A DNA stretch of 64,000 nt from Adineta steineri. Taxonomy: Eukaryota > Rotifera > Eurotatoria > Adinetida > Adinetidae. A model generated the notes under the pieces. It saw only the letters and a list, made by a program, of their open reading frames with translations. It was not told the origin of the DNA and made no database searches. The stretch spans positions 124,001 to 188,000 of the forward strand of contig CAJNOI010000102.1 in NCBI GenBank assembly GCA_905250115.1, in the 5' to 3' direction. The number at the start of each line of letters is the position of its first letter. The first letter of the stretch is position 1. A program made the position numbers and the translations under genes. Below are positions 1-12,000 of this stretch, in pieces.

Positions 1-341
1 TTGTTGGTGGATCGGGCAACGGTGGTTGTCTCAATAGTGCTGAATTATATAATCCATTAACAGGGACTTGGACAACTACAGGAAACATGAGTGTCGCAAG
101 ATGTTATCATACAGAATCTACATTATCACATGGATCAGTATTAGTTACTGGCGGATACAACGGTGCTAGTTTTCTCAATAGTGCTGAATTGTACCATCCA
201 TCCACAGGCACTTGGACAACTACAAGAAGCATGAATGTTGCACGAGAACTTCACACAGCATCCACATTAGTAAATGGAGAAGTATTACTTACTGGTGGGA
301 GCAACAACGGTGGTTATCTCAATAGTGCTGAGCTTTATTAA
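1..341 (+). CDS. Kelch-repeat protein, 3' end only
   Basis: The frame is open from position 3 to the TAA at 339-341, so the gene enters from outside the window. It encodes about 2.5 near-identical kelch-type repeats of roughly 48 residues, with the recurring elements SAELY-P-TGTW-TT--M--AR--H--T-L--G-VL-TGG. Kelch repeats each form one blade of a beta-propeller (galactose-oxidase-like fold), usually for protein binding or carbohydrate oxidation. The last repeat stops directly after SAELY, so the final blade is incomplete; in propellers it can be closed by an N-terminal strand, which is not visible here. The kelch family is clear, the function is unknown, and no catalytic residue can be assigned from this fragment. 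Confidence 0.8.
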   Translation, partial: VGGSGNGGCLNSAELYNPLTGTWTTTGNMSVARCYHTESTLSHGSVLVTGGYNGASFLNSAELYHPSTGTWTTTRSMNVARELHTASTLVNGEVLLTGGSNNGGYLNSAELY

Positions 342-1659
342 TCGACATAGACAGAATGACATTTTCTTTTGTGAACTGAATTATAAAATATTTTTATATG
401 TAATCAAATTATTTAACCATTCACCAAATAATATATGAGTTGTGATAATATCTCGGAGTCATATTGTATGACGGCTGTTAAAAAAGAGCCATGATCGATA
501 AAAGACAGATTATTATTTGTACAACTGAGTGGATATATTTTATGTTCTTATTATGTGCATAATTCTATAAATCGAATGTTAATCTTGACAAAAAAAACAA
601 GACATATTGTGGAAAAACTACGACTTATTTCTGAATAAATCGATGAAAAAGAAAATAGAGTTTATATTACTGTATGTAAAAAGAGACGAGAGAGTGTTAA
701 TCAGTATTACATTGACTGTATGTAATTACAGTTACGTTTACGTAATAAAATTAACTTCAGTCAATAATATATATCTCACATAAATTGATATCACAGGTAA
801 TAAAGTATAACGACACAAAAATAATTTAGAGGAAGAAGAATGAAAAAAATTGTCTGGTTAGATCAACGAAATCTTTTGATTAGTTAATAATTTATAGATG
901 ATAAACCACTTTATATCCGATGTTCTTTGTTACAAAAATTTCTGATTGCCAATGCTTCATTTTCAAGTCATATTTTGAAAACTATTATGAAAAAGAAAAG
1001 ATAAAAAACGTTGCTTCTGTTGAGTCTAAAGACGTTGAATAATTATATTGTTGCCTTTTGTAGAAATAGTCTCTGGAGAGAACATGTTGAAAACATGACA
1101 AAATAAACCGAACTTGAGGTTGTGGGTGAGAATCTGGGTGTTCATAATAGGCTTTCGGAGGGCTAAGAAAATATGATGCAAAAGTGGAGATCAGGCACTT
1201 GTTGGTGACGGCGGATAATGGATGGGGATTTAGGAAATGAAACTTAAATTTGTGTGATTGTGACGAAGTTCATATGATTTCGAGCACGGATGAGGGTTGT
1301 ATGGATGTGAGCTTCGTTTGAGAACGACTCGATGGTACTCATGCTCATCAACAACTACAATAACACTCGTACCTTGTCAATTGGTAATTCGAATTCATCA
1401 AGTATCAAAAAATATATGCAACAAAAACAGCACATGCTGCTCCACGAACGAAACGACTAGATGTGTTGACAATGAAATATAAACATGCATCGAAGCAACA
1501 TAAAAGCTTTTTATTTTCGCTTCATCGTTTTTTTTGCTATATGGTGAGTGATGGCTGAAAAGAAGACAAGCGACTTTTATTGAGCACGTCGTATTGATGA
1601 TGTTGATGCCGTTGAAAAAATCTTAGCAAGTTTATCGTCCACCGACGTTAATCGTATTG
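342..1659. other. Spacer without recognised gene
   Basis: AT-rich spacer after the kelch gene. Only a spurious short open frame near 1300 is seen; it has no recognisable domain. No RNA gene is recognised. Confidence 0.5.
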
Positions 1660-2454
1660 TAAGGTGGGCGTAGTTCAAAACTTGAGCAAAAACTTTTTTT
1701 TCAACGATTTTTATATGGTTCGATAGAGCTCATCAAATTGTACATGAAAATGTATTTTGAAAACTTTTATCTTACTTATCTATACGATGGTCGTCAGGTA
1801 TGATAATAAAATCGACACAATTCTAACAGTCTGTTATCCTATATGACGAATATTTGAAGAAAAATAATTTTTTAAAAGATAAAGTAAAAGTAAAAAAAAA
1901 GTCTATGCATATGTTTGTAGCTTTTTTTATGCTAAATCGAATGGCATATATTATTTAAATTTTATATCCTTGCAAAAAAANNNNNNNNNNNNNNNNNNNN
2001 NNNNNNNNNNNNNNNNNNNNNNNNNNNNNNNNNNNNNNNNNNNNNNNNNNNNNNNNNNNNNNNNNNNNNNNNNNNNNNNNAAAAAAACTAGATAGGTCTA
2101 TAAGTTATGCTAGTGACACCTATGTATTGTCATTCATATATAGAAAAAAAATGACCATCGCATAGATAAGTAAGATTAAAAATACTGTTTTATACTTAGT
2201 TTTTCATGCTGATCAAGAAAATAATACTTTCGAAATCATCAGAAAAAGAAAAAAAAATTTATATTGGTTCTCAAAAATAAGCATTTTTTATAAAGACAAT
2301 GGGAATAAACGTTTTGGGGATTTTTTCTTGTAAAAAAAGTAAGATAAAAGTTTTCAAAATACATTTTCTTGTACAGTTTGATGAGCTCTATCGAACCATA
2401 TAAAAATCTTTGAAAAAAAAGTTTTTGCTCAAGTTGTGAATTACGCCCACCTTA
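1660..2454. mobile_element. Foldback/MITE-like element with about 115-bp inverted arms, interrupted by an N gap
   Basis: The left arm (1660-1800) and right arm (2339-2454) are inverted copies of each other, starting TAAGGTGGGCGTA and containing GGTTCGATAGAGCTCATCAA in both. The outermost bases can be read as TA on each side (1660-1661, 2453-2454), fitting a Tc1/mariner-type TA target duplication. The arm homology continues inward: 1774-1797 matches the inverse of 2151-2174. The right arm is therefore split by about 160 bp (2177-2338). No transposase is visible, so it is non-autonomous. A 100-base N run lies between the arms. Confidence 0.75.
1981..2080. other. Assembly gap (100 N)
   Basis: Exactly 100 unknown bases flanked on both sides by A-runs. 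It lies in the loop of the inverted-repeat element, where a palindrome would break an assembly. The true length is unknown. Confidence 0.99.
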
Positions 2455-2471
2455 CCTAGTTGAAGCACCAT

Positions 2472-2545
2472 CTTGAGGGTGGATGTCGGTGTGAGTATCT
2501 TTTCTCTCAGCCTCAAACACATCCACATCCATATCCACCCTCAAG
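2472..2545. repeat. TGTGGG-type hairpin repeat
   Basis: Inverted pair: left arm CTTGAGGGTGGATGTCGGTG, right arm ends CATATCCACCCTCAAG. Preceded by CACCAT, as in other copies of this family in the window. Confidence 0.7.
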
Positions 2546-2611
2546 AAGTGCGGACTCACAAGTAAGCAAACAAACAATTTATTCTTGCTGAACTCTTCTC
2601 CGCGAGAAAGG

Positions 2612-3088
2612 CAATACACAATAATTGTTCTAATTAGAAGGTATTTCTATATATTCGTAATGATAATATTTAAAACACATTGCTACGATAATGAACAAGA
2701 ATAAAAATTTCAAATGAAACAATTAATCTCACCAACTAGAACAAAAAATAATATTTATGTATTCCATAACAATACACAATAATTATTCTAATTAGAAGGT
2801 ATTTCTATGTGTTTCTAATGATAATGTTTAAAACGCATTCTTGCGATAATGAGCGACAACCAAACGTCACAACAAGCAATTAATTTTACCACTTAGAACA
2901 AACAAAATATTTACCTATTCTATAACAATACACAATAATTGTTCTAATTAGAAAATATTTCTATATATTCCTAATGATGATATTTAAAACACATTCTTAT
3001 GATAATGAGCGAGAATAAAACTTGGAATCAAACAATTATTTATTCCAATTAGAACAAATAAGCTATTCATCTATTCTATAACAATAGT
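2612..3088. repeat. Tandem repeat, three copies of about 157 bp
   Basis: Copies start at about 2612, 2770 and 2926, each opening CAATACACAATAATT followed by TTCTAATTAGAA and later TTTAAAAC-CATT; a short fourth start is seen at 3082. Copies differ by scattered substitutions, so the array is not recent. The flank before the first copy (2559-2610, with AAACAATTTATTCTT and CGAGAAAG) recurs near 34656-34702, which indicates a dispersed family. Confidence 0.8.
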
Positions 3089-3481
3089 GGTTAGTAGCAT
3101 CTTTTGCGGCGTTATAGTGCGCAATATGATCTAGTTGGTGAAACGATTCACGTATATATGAACGTACTTCCTTTAACCGAACACATGCCATTTTGGGATC
3201 TATCTTGTGGAGTTTACGGATGAAAGTGGCTTTCTTTGGAAACTAGTGACCATCATTTTCGTGGCTTGTTCGAACTTTTATGGATATTCTTTTTCTGATC
3301 ATGTTGCTTGATCGTAAGGCAGATTCCGTTTTCGTAGTTTCTTAGTTTGTTTTAGTTTAATTTACGTCCTTGAACATTTTTTATTTATTGTAGACGAAGT
3401 TTTTTGTGTGGAATATTAAAGCTTATTAAGTCTGCGTTTTGGTATATCATTAAAGGTTGAAATATTTCTGGAGATAACGAA

Positions 3482-4727
3482 ATGAATGAGAACGCTCTTT
3501 TGATTATACCAGAGACAAGTGGTATCAATTCCAGTATGGATAATAAAATGCAAGAGGAAAATGGTAAAAAGTGGTCTATTTCTCATTTGTATCACAAATT
3601 ATCTGCCATGGAAATAAAACCAAGTATTATACATCTAGACAAAAACGAATCGTATAAAAAGCTAGAACGTGATCCTATAATAAACGCACTAATTTATTTG
3701 ACTGATTTAATTACAAATTGTTTACCATACAGATTATCACCAATTATCATATCGGTGCCCGGATTCTTATTTAATGTGACCCTATTGATGTTAGTGTATA
3801 CATCACCAAGATTATATCGATTTCATTATATATTATGGTTAATAAGTCAGTATTCGATATTTATACTCGATAGAATTGATGGTAAACAAGCTAGACGAAA
3901 TGCTACCCAATCTCTAGCTAGACATTATTGGGATCATTGGTTCGATACGATGAATATGGGTATATCTGGCTTAATTTTAGTTAAAGTATATCCATCGAAT
4001 TTGAAATACAGATTACCATCATTGCTGTTGATGTGCATGACTCCATTGGGATTTTACATGACTTTTTTTTCGTTATTATTGCACCGGTATACTTATAGAG
4101 CCATATAGTCTGCATTAGTTTTACTATGTATATGTGTTATTTTTATCAGTTTCTGTTATTGTATTCGATATAGCCATATTAAATAACCGAGACTTTCAGA
4201 TTATGCTAGCGACTTCATCAATGATATATACAATATGCTTTATCCTGAAGTTTATCGAACATATGACTGCAATCGTAAAATCGTCCATCTTTTCTATTAA
4301 GTTAATTGTAATAATATTCTTACCTTTATTAATGTGGATCACTATTTATATTGTCTTCACTATGTTTGAATCGACGAATAACTGTTCATTACAGAGTACA
4401 TTCTTTAGATTTCTTGCAGTACTGACACTATGTAATTATGTGTTGACCATTCATTATCGACAATTGACAGATCAGTCTATATCGCTTTTTTCTGTAGATG
4501 CCGTAATTTATATGTTATCTTTGTTCATATTACCGATCCATAATTGCATTATCGATCTCACCTTAATAATTACATTGATTGGTGTTAGCTTACTGATTAA
4601 CATTATTTGCTTTATTAAAAGATTAAAAGTGTTCATTAATAAGTATCCCCAGATTGGATTTCCAATATTTATCATTCCTGATAAAAAAATGGAATACAAT
4701 GACAATATAAGTAATAACAGTCAATGA
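3482..4727 (+). pseudogene. CDP-alcohol phosphotransferase-like (choline/ethanolamine phosphotransferase), frame-broken
   Basis: The first frame (3482-4108) carries the CDP-alcohol phosphatidyltransferase signature: D-R-I-D-G-K-Q-A-R at about residue 130, then D-H-W-F-D. These enzymes transfer phosphocholine or phosphoethanolamine from the CDP form to diacylglycerol in ER/Golgi membranes. The second half, with six or so hydrophobic segments, continues in another frame from 4119 to 4727; together they make about 405 residues, near the usual 390-420. The frames do not overlap: a TAG at 4106 ends the first and a TAG at 4116 precedes the second. No GT-AG intron restores the frame cleanly. The Gly of the motif (G-x3-D-x3-D) is Arg, and the Gly after DH is Trp, so activity is doubtful even if the break is a sequencing error. 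Alternatives are a divergent paralogue with an undetected intron or an assembly indel. Confidence 0.65.
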
Positions 4728-5003
4728 CATTCCTCATGATCGCAATTAGATCTCGATGGACAGACAGAAAGTTTGTTATAGACTCAAACTTCTCAGATGC
4801 CTCTTTCTACACTATAAACTGAAAAATAAGTTATAGAGTTTTATTAAGGATATTCTAGAAATGCCTATATTTCTTCTTTTTTTTTAATGAACGCTTTATT
4901 TCTTTTTTTATGAGGAATTCGCCATTAGGCACTGATCGTCTTATCGCTAGTCATGCTTTAAGAAGAAATTGGCAACACGAGAAAGAAGAAAATATAAGAG
5001 TAC

Positions 5004-5058
5004 AGGGTGTGGGTGTGAGTGTGGACATTATATTCATTTCATACCCGCGCCCATATCC
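5004..5058. repeat. TGTGGG-type hairpin repeat
   Basis: Left arm AGGGTGTGGGTGTGAGTGTG; degenerate right arm CATACCCGCGCCCATATCC. Confidence 0.6.
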
Positions 5059-5308
5059 TTAATGCTTGAAAAGATCTTCTCCTAACATATTTATATTGTT
5101 AATATATTACAAATATTGAATTAATCTATTTTTATCAACAAGGAAAATAATCATAAAAATCTTTCGGTAAGACAAGCAATTGACGAAATACGATTTGTTT
5201 TACATCTTTTGTAAAATTATTTGAGATAGTCACTAATTTATCATATTGTATTGAAAGTGTATCAAGAATGGGTAAATACGTATTTGTATAACATAGAAAT
5301 TCATCAAC

Positions 5309-5370
5309 AGGGTGGGTGTGGGTGAAGTATTAGTAGAGTAAACCTAACACACCCACACCCACACCCTCAA
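5309..5370. repeat. TGTGGG-type hairpin repeat
   Basis: Left arm AGGGTGGGTGTGGGTG; right arm ACACCCACACCCACACCCTC. A clear inverted pair around a loop of about 23 bases. Confidence 0.75.
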
Positions 5371-5439
5371 CCATAAGCAGTTGTGTAAGAATAACTAGTT
5401 AATGAGAATTCTTTGAGATTAGATAAAATTTTCTATTAA

Positions 5440-6260
5440 ATTAAAAAAAAAACAATAGATTAATTATATTCAAAGAAAATAATTCTCTTACTCGATTATT
5501 ATTGTTCGCTGTTGATCTTTTAATGGAATAAACACGTACTGTGAAAGAATGTAATTGTTCTAGACGACCATCAAGTAGCCACATTAATAAGTAAAGTGTG
5601 TAAATTTGAAGAGGACATATCTATAGATTGATTACGAATTGAAAAGTATGAATGTGTAGTTATTAACCATTGATTCATGTTTAAATATGATAAATTTTTA
5701 CAGCACATAAGTATATATAAACAAATAGTTGTAAATGATTGACCAGTAAACATTTCTTTTTCACTCTTGACAGTTAAATGGCTGACCTGTTGATAAAATA
5801 AGAGAGAAATCGAGGATCTATCTAATCATATAATTAAATAGATATTCACAATTATATATAAAAACGTTTTGCTTACCTCTTAAACACTGTAAAAGAATAT
5901 CTGGAAGAAAACTAGTTAAAACAATGATAGTAAGGTTAGAATATTTACAAGCAAGAAGAATACGTTCCATAGAAAATATATCAAGAGTAAGTGCAGCAAT
6001 GTTATGATGTATTTGAGGTAATATTTTATAACAAAATCGATCAAGTTGAATATTATTATTTGAAAAGTTTAAGAATTTAGTATTGTTAATACTTCTTGCC
6101 ATTTGATCAAGTCATTTATTAACATTTAATAATGAATGAAGAACATCAACAGAACCAAGTTTTTTCAAAATAATAAGTAATATTTCATCAGGTAAATCAA
6201 ACAAATGAACTGTTCTAAAATTCATAGCTAAGAAATCTTCGCTAACATCAGGAGAACAAC
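5440..6260 (-). pseudogene. F-box protein of an expanded bdelloid-type family, decayed
   Basis: Read on the minus strand, an F-box begins near 6225: FDLPDEILLIILKKL. F-box proteins recruit substrates to SCF ubiquitin ligases through Skp1. An in-frame TGA at 6114-6112 interrupts the box just before LDQMARSINNT. The frame then runs on to about 5877, where GTAAGC looks like a donor, with an acceptor near 5787. The next block (5786-5571, SHLTVKSEKEMFTGQSF, then CKNLSYLNM) is leucine-rich, but the join is out of phase. A further frameshift after LLINVAT leads to LLDGRLEQLHSFTVRVYSIK at about 5575-5500. With one stop and at least one frameshift, this is a relic. Family recognition is by motif and from memory of the family. 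Confidence 0.65.
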
Positions 6261-6529
6261 TGTTTTTCTATTTGTTTATTACATGCCGGACTGAACTGCG
6301 GACGAATATGTCAATATTTTTATAGTCTACTGATACAAAGCGAAAGATTACATTGTTGACCATATAGATGTTTGAACTTTTTCATCTATCGAGATATAGG
6401 TTCAATAATAGCTGATGCATTGATAAAATTAATTTCTCGAATAATCATTAAATATGTCTATTTTATTATAAAATACACTTTATTATCATCGCTTTTTACA
6501 TTAAAATTCTTTGTTTTTCTAGAACCATC

Positions 6530-6695
6530 TTGAGGGCGTGGGTGTGGGCATATGCAAGAAGAAGACACCCACACCCTCAACTCATTGACTTTACTTTATT
6601 GAATACTACAACAAGAAAACGAGTTTGTCCATGATTACGTTGTTTTTCTTGCTCTAATCTCACACCCACACTCACACCCACACTCACACCCTCAA
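6530..6695. repeat. TGTGGG-type hairpin plus an adjacent C-rich half element
   Basis: 6530-6580: arms TTGAGGGCGTGGGTGTGGG and ACACCCACACCCTCAA, preceded by ACCATC as in other copies. 6660-6695: a C-rich run ending CTCACACCCTCAAGAT, without a G-rich partner. Confidence 0.75.
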
Positions 6696-6824
6696 GATAT
6701 TCTTTAAACTTGATTAGTTTTTTCTTTATTTTAATAGATATAACGTGTAATGAACACTATTCTAAGATAAGGAAAAAGTATAATAATAACTTTTTAACAT
6801 CGTTCTCTGTAGTCTTCAACTTAG

Positions 6825-7688
6825 CTAGTGTTGGATGGCTTTCATATTGTGCTTTCTGCAACTGTCGATATAGCTACCGACTTTGACCTTCTTGATTGAT
6901 GTTTGTTGTTGATGAATAGCTTGAATTTCAATAAATGTGAGACATCGTTTAAAAGCCTTGAGATTAGCTATACGAGCTTGAGTAGATGTTTCTGACAAGT
7001 TATTGTCAGGTTTCCTTAATAGAAAAACTTTAAATACAGAATAGCGTTTTTGCCAATCATTAAAAGTGCAGATATGATATTGCTCGACTTTTGAAATACA
7101 TTGTCCATCGATCCATACCCGATAATTCGATTGTAAAGCGGTTCTAGTCAAAACAATATGAACCCATCTGTTAACGATCGACATATATTTTCCATTGTCA
7201 ATATAATATTGTTCATCACTACAAATCGAGATATTCAAACCTACGACGTTATAATAACCAGTTCGCACATATAAAACATATTGTGGTAGTAAGAAAATCC
7301 AAAAGGAAAAAGAATGAGGGAACTCGCAGAACGATAAAGGATAATTATATTCAAATATATCTTGATCATCATCATCATTAGATAAATCTTCTGATCTAAT
7401 CCATGGTAAAAATTGGCATTCACTTGATCGAAGTTTCATTGGCAATAATGATTGATCAGTATTTAACTTCGATAGGTAGTCATTTTGACGGGGGTACCAA
7501 TGCTTGGCCCACCAATAGGATTCAATTGAATGTTTTAATGATAGAGAAAACCATTGATTAAGAAAATATTTGTCATTCATAAAAAAAGATCGCCAACGAC
7601 GACAAACATGTGACATATGAATAATGTCTATCGGATGATCTATATATTGACAGATATGATACAGTAACTCACATGGTAATAAATCCAT
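6825..7688 (-). CDS. F-box protein with C-terminal LamG/concanavalin-like region
   Basis: 287 residues, single exon. Residues 1-45 are an F-box (MDLLPCELLYHICQYI, then HVCRRWRSFF), which would bind Skp1. Residues 120-265 look like a LamG/pentraxin-type jelly roll: FPHSFSFWIFL, then NRWVHIVLTRT and YRVWIDGQCIS, matching the usual W-H-hV pattern followed by 'h-h-a-G' strands of concanavalin-like folds. The likely role is an SCF adaptor with a beta-sandwich substrate domain; this is inferred. It lies next to the decayed F-box gene on the same strand, but the C-terminal parts differ, so the two are not simple duplicates. The start is the first ATG, which directly precedes the F-box. Confidence 0.8.
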   Translation of the reverse strand: MDLLPCELLYHICQYIDHPIDIIHMSHVCRRWRSFFMNDKYFLNQWFSLSLKHSIESYWWAKHWYPRQNDYLSKLNTDQSLLPMKLRSSECQFLPWIRSEDLSNDDDDQDIFEYNYPLSFCEFPHSFSFWIFLLPQYVLYVRTGYYNVVGLNISICSDEQYYIDNGKYMSIVNRWVHIVLTRTALQSNYRVWIDGQCISKVEQYHICTFNDWQKRYSVFKVFLLRKPDNNLSETSTQARIANLKAFKRCLTFIEIQAIHQQQTSIKKVKVGSYIDSCRKHNMKAIQH

Positions 7689-9051
7689 CTTGTTTTATGA
7701 TATATATATTGTGTGTAACAATATGTTGTGCATTATATATCTAATCATAACCTTTCTTTGTCAATGCTAAACATATATTTGACGTGTTTTGTTTTTCTAG
7801 TCAGTTATTTAACAATGGACTTCGACGTCTGATATTATATTTGTTCGTTCATTAAGAACGTACAAAGAATATTGTCTATGAAATAGGATAGGATCAGCAC
7901 ATGTGTCAATGAATATTGACTTCTTTCGTCGACATTCTCAACTTCAGGGTGGGTGTGGGTGTCAGAGTTCTTATTAGATCAACAAAGGACACTCAAATCC
8001 ATAGCCTTTTTATTAAATGTTTATCAATTTCAACTAATTGGAATCTGATGATAAGCATTTCTTTCATTATTCTAATCAGGCGTTTTTCTTGAGAAATGCT
8101 ACTGTTGAAATGTTAATATAGATCAAATAGTAATAAAACTAATACTCACATCCTCAGATTGATTTTATTCCATCAAATGTCAATGAAAAAACGAAAATCT
8201 TGTCACAAAAACACTTCATTGATTTGAAAGTTATCAATAATTTGGGTTTTATTCGATGAAAAAGAAGAAAATTGAATTTAATTCATTTTTCATAGAAAAT
8301 TTTTATTCAAAATCAAAAATAAAGAAATTGTGAAATATTTATTTTAATTTCTTTGAAAAATAAAATAAATCTCTTTAATATCAAAAATCAAAGTTAAATT
8401 TTGGATCATTGCATAACATTTAGTATCAATGTTTGATTTTATTTCAATCTCTAGTTCATTTTTCTTCTGTAGTTCTTGTTTTTGCTTTTCATCTAAATTA
8501 AAAGTTCATTGATTTATTTTGAAATTTATTTTATTGATTTCATTTTGTCAAATCAATTTTTACTTTAACTTTATTAACAAACTTTTTAAGATCGAACCAC
8601 TAAAATTGGAAAATGATAAAACTTGTTAATTTATTAAACAAACAGCTTTTCAACATTTGTTTTATTCAGTAAAATACATGGCAATCAAATTTTTGTAGAA
8701 CATTTCTTCTCTCTTCAATTTTAGACAATTTGATTATTTTCAACAAAAATAAAAATATACAAACAGAATTTTCTAAAACACAAAAACTTCTTTTGAAAAA
8801 ACTTTTATTTCAGTTCAATTCAAATTACAAAAGATGAAGAATTTAACATCTATTTATTCGAATTTTTTAATGAAAATTACAAATTAAATTCAATTTAGAT
8901 GAAAAAAAACAAAAATATTTTTCTTTGTTATTTTATCTAAACATTCGGGGTTTTTCACTAATTTTCAATAATGAAACTTTATTTTTTCGTTTATTTCTTG
9001 ACTACTTATTCAGTAAGATTTTTTTTCTTTTTTTTTAAATCAAAAGTCCAT
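7689..9051. other. Spacer, AT-rich
   Basis: Contains a weak TGTGGG-type element near 7946-8006. From about 8600 it contains the 3' flank of the NHL gene, which resembles the 3' flanks of the NHL genes at 42.4 and 48.8 kb (for example TTTTCAACATTTGTTTTATT at about 8645 and 48664). No other gene is seen. Confidence 0.5.
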
Positions 9052-12000
9052 TCACAGAATTATTTCAAATTTTTGAATTCGATGATTGTACTGATCAGCA
9101 ACGTAAAGATTTCCTTCATCATCAAAAGATAAACCCGTGGGAAAACTCAGTTGATTGAATTGATTTCCATTACCATTTCCACCAACAACAATTTCACCTT
9201 CTTCTTTTCCTTCACACCAACGCATTACTCGATAATTCCAACAATCAGCTACATAGATTTCACCCAAATCATCAACAATTACTCCTTCAGGATGGTACAG
9301 CTGATTAAGATTTTCTCCTTGATCATTTCCTCCAGCCACAACTATTCCTTTTGCACCATTTCTCCATTTCATCACACGATGATTGTCCTGATCTGTTACA
9401 TAAACAGATTGATCTTCATCAACAAAGATAAAAGTAGGATAGTGGAATTGATTGAGTTGATCTCCTGCACCGTTTCCACCTGCCACTACAATTCCTTCGT
9501 TGTTATATTCTCCCATTTTCCATCGTCTCACTTCATTCTTCGTATAATCGGAAACATAAAGAAATCCATTTTTATCCATTGCCAAGCCCCAACAGTCAAT
9601 ATTGTCAACGAGAATTTTTTGATTTTGATCCAACCATTGAATTACTCGTCTGTTCCCGAGATCAGCAATGATAATCAAATGGTTTTGTTGATTAACAGTC
9701 ACATCTGTTGGATAATCCAATTGATCCATTCGATTTCCTTGCCCATTTCCACCTGCAATAACTTGTCCTACTTTTGCATCGTATTTCCATTCGACAATGC
9801 GATGATTCAAATACTCAGCAATGAAAATATTTTTGTTTTTATCAATGAAGATTCCTTTGGGGCTATTGAGTTGATTTAATTGTTGTCCTTGTCCATTTCC
9901 ACCAGCCACAGTGATGGCATTTTTTTCCCATTTGTTGAATTTTGGTTCTAGAAAATAACGAAAACATAACATTTCAATGAGAAGAAGAAAGCTTGTTTTT
10001 CATAAAAGAAAAGAGAAACGAATAACTTTGAATGAAATGTTTATAAACATGTTTAATTAAAAGACAAATTTTATTTGATATTTTCTGTTGAATTTTGAAA
10101 ACAAATTCTACGAAAAAAGAATATAAAACCTTTCAAGCTCTGTATTTGAAAAATAAATTCTTTTGAAAAATATTTTGAAGGTGCGGTTACTTTCAGATAC
10201 TGAATACTTTTGTTCTGTTATGGAAATGATACTTTCAGCTACCGAGTACTATTATTCTGTTTTGGAAATAGCACTTCGAATCCCGTAACAGATTTGGTCT
10301 ATATTTCATTACTAAATTTTCTCTAACAACTATTTAATTTCAAATGACATTAAGTAAAATATGGATGCGTAATTGAGCTACAAATTTGGAATTTACGTGT
10401 GGAACTTTTTTTTTTTTGATCCAAGAAATATGTCAACTCTTATTTTTTTCTTTTAAAACAAAACTTTACCATTCTTTGTTGTTGTATGAGAATTAGTCGA
10501 TGTTGTAAGAATTGTTGTTTCTATTGTTGACGTTGTATGAACTGATGTTTTTGTTGTCCAGGTCGTAAGCATTGCTGTTTCTGTTGTCGACGTTCTAAGA
10601 ATTGTTGTTCCTGGTGCCGATAGATTAATTATAGTTGTAGTTGTATTAATTGTTTTTTCGGCCTTTTTAATGGAAATAACCCATATTGTAATACTAATGA
10701 TAGTTATTAGGCTAATAATGATAATGATAACTAAAATTAATATTGCTTTCCGATGACATAAAGATCTAAGATCATAGATATATTTCGCATAAATAAATCC
10801 ATTACTTACGATTCTGTTTCTTGACGAGTAGATTGTTTAATATTGTTTTTCTTTTCGGATTCAGACTAAATAGTTATAAAAAAATTATTCATTTAGGATT
10901 TTATAGAAAGTGTTGGCTGTTCTCGTAACTATTGAACTTATTCAATTTGTTAATCTTTTCTCGAATAATAATGAAGAGAACAAAAACTCTTTCGAAAATG
11001 AATATTTTGTCATAAATATTCCTTAATGTATTTCATCGTTTTTTAAAATTTACTACATGTCGAATAAAGATAAGAATATGTTTAACAGTTTTTTTAATCT
11101 TTTGTGAAAATTCTTAGAAAAAGAAGTGAAATAAACAAACAATGAGAGATTTAATCTGGATTATGTACATATATTTAGGTTTCTATAAATAAAAATTCAA
11201 CTTGAATCATTTATTTCTATGTAGCCTATTTTAGCTTGAGATAGGATTAAAAATAATGCAACGATTGATGATGATTTTCTTTATCGATGACAATAAATTT
11301 ATTGAAAAAACAATTTGATAGTAAAAAGTATTAGAGGGCATGAAATGTATTGACATTCTTTAAAGTTTGTTTTATGTAAAGAAAAAATATCTAATATTTG
11401 TTTCTGTTTACTGAGATAAGATTTTTCGCGTCGTTCTTAACAGAAAAACACTCAAAAAGCTCTTCTTACATAATCTGTACATCTGTCTTTCATACAATGA
11501 AAATACTTCTTTCAGATCTTTCTTTTTACCAAAGAATTTCTTAAGAAAACGAATTAATTCATGTCAGAGGTGCGGATATCAGTGTGATTAATGGTATAAA
11601 ATTAATACCGTGCCCACACCTACTAACACCCACACGTTCAAGATGGTTTAGTGCACAAAGGGCGCCTTCATTTCCACCCTTAAAACTTCAATACTCTCTT
11701 TAACATCTTATTTCACAAAACGAAATTTACAAGAACAACATTAACTACAGATAGAATTAACTGTTCTTTTGATCTTTCTAAAATAGTTAATCCATTTCGT
11801 AACTTTTTCTAACATACTCATGCTCATAAGACATCTACTTTTGCTGGCTAAAACTCAGATAAAACAGAACTACAGGTGTTAGCTTAGCATTAGGGTAATG
11901 CAGTGCTAATACTAAGCCAGCGCTCCTAAACACAAAATCACTTACTTTGCATGATGGTGATGCGTCATATGTAGTTGCTCGTTTTGCAGTCAATTCTATA

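Larger units (their letters stand above)
4728..5440. other. Spacer with two TGTGGG-type hairpins
   Basis: Holds the hairpin repeats at 5004-5058 and 5309-5370. Nothing else is recognised. Confidence 0.5.

Noticed and set aside
9151..9879. Long plus-strand open frames opposite each NHL exon (also at 14951, 28026, 42487, 48897)
   Set aside because: Antisense shadows: the NHL exons rarely have codons whose complements are stops. The minus-strand proteins have clear repeats and splice sites.
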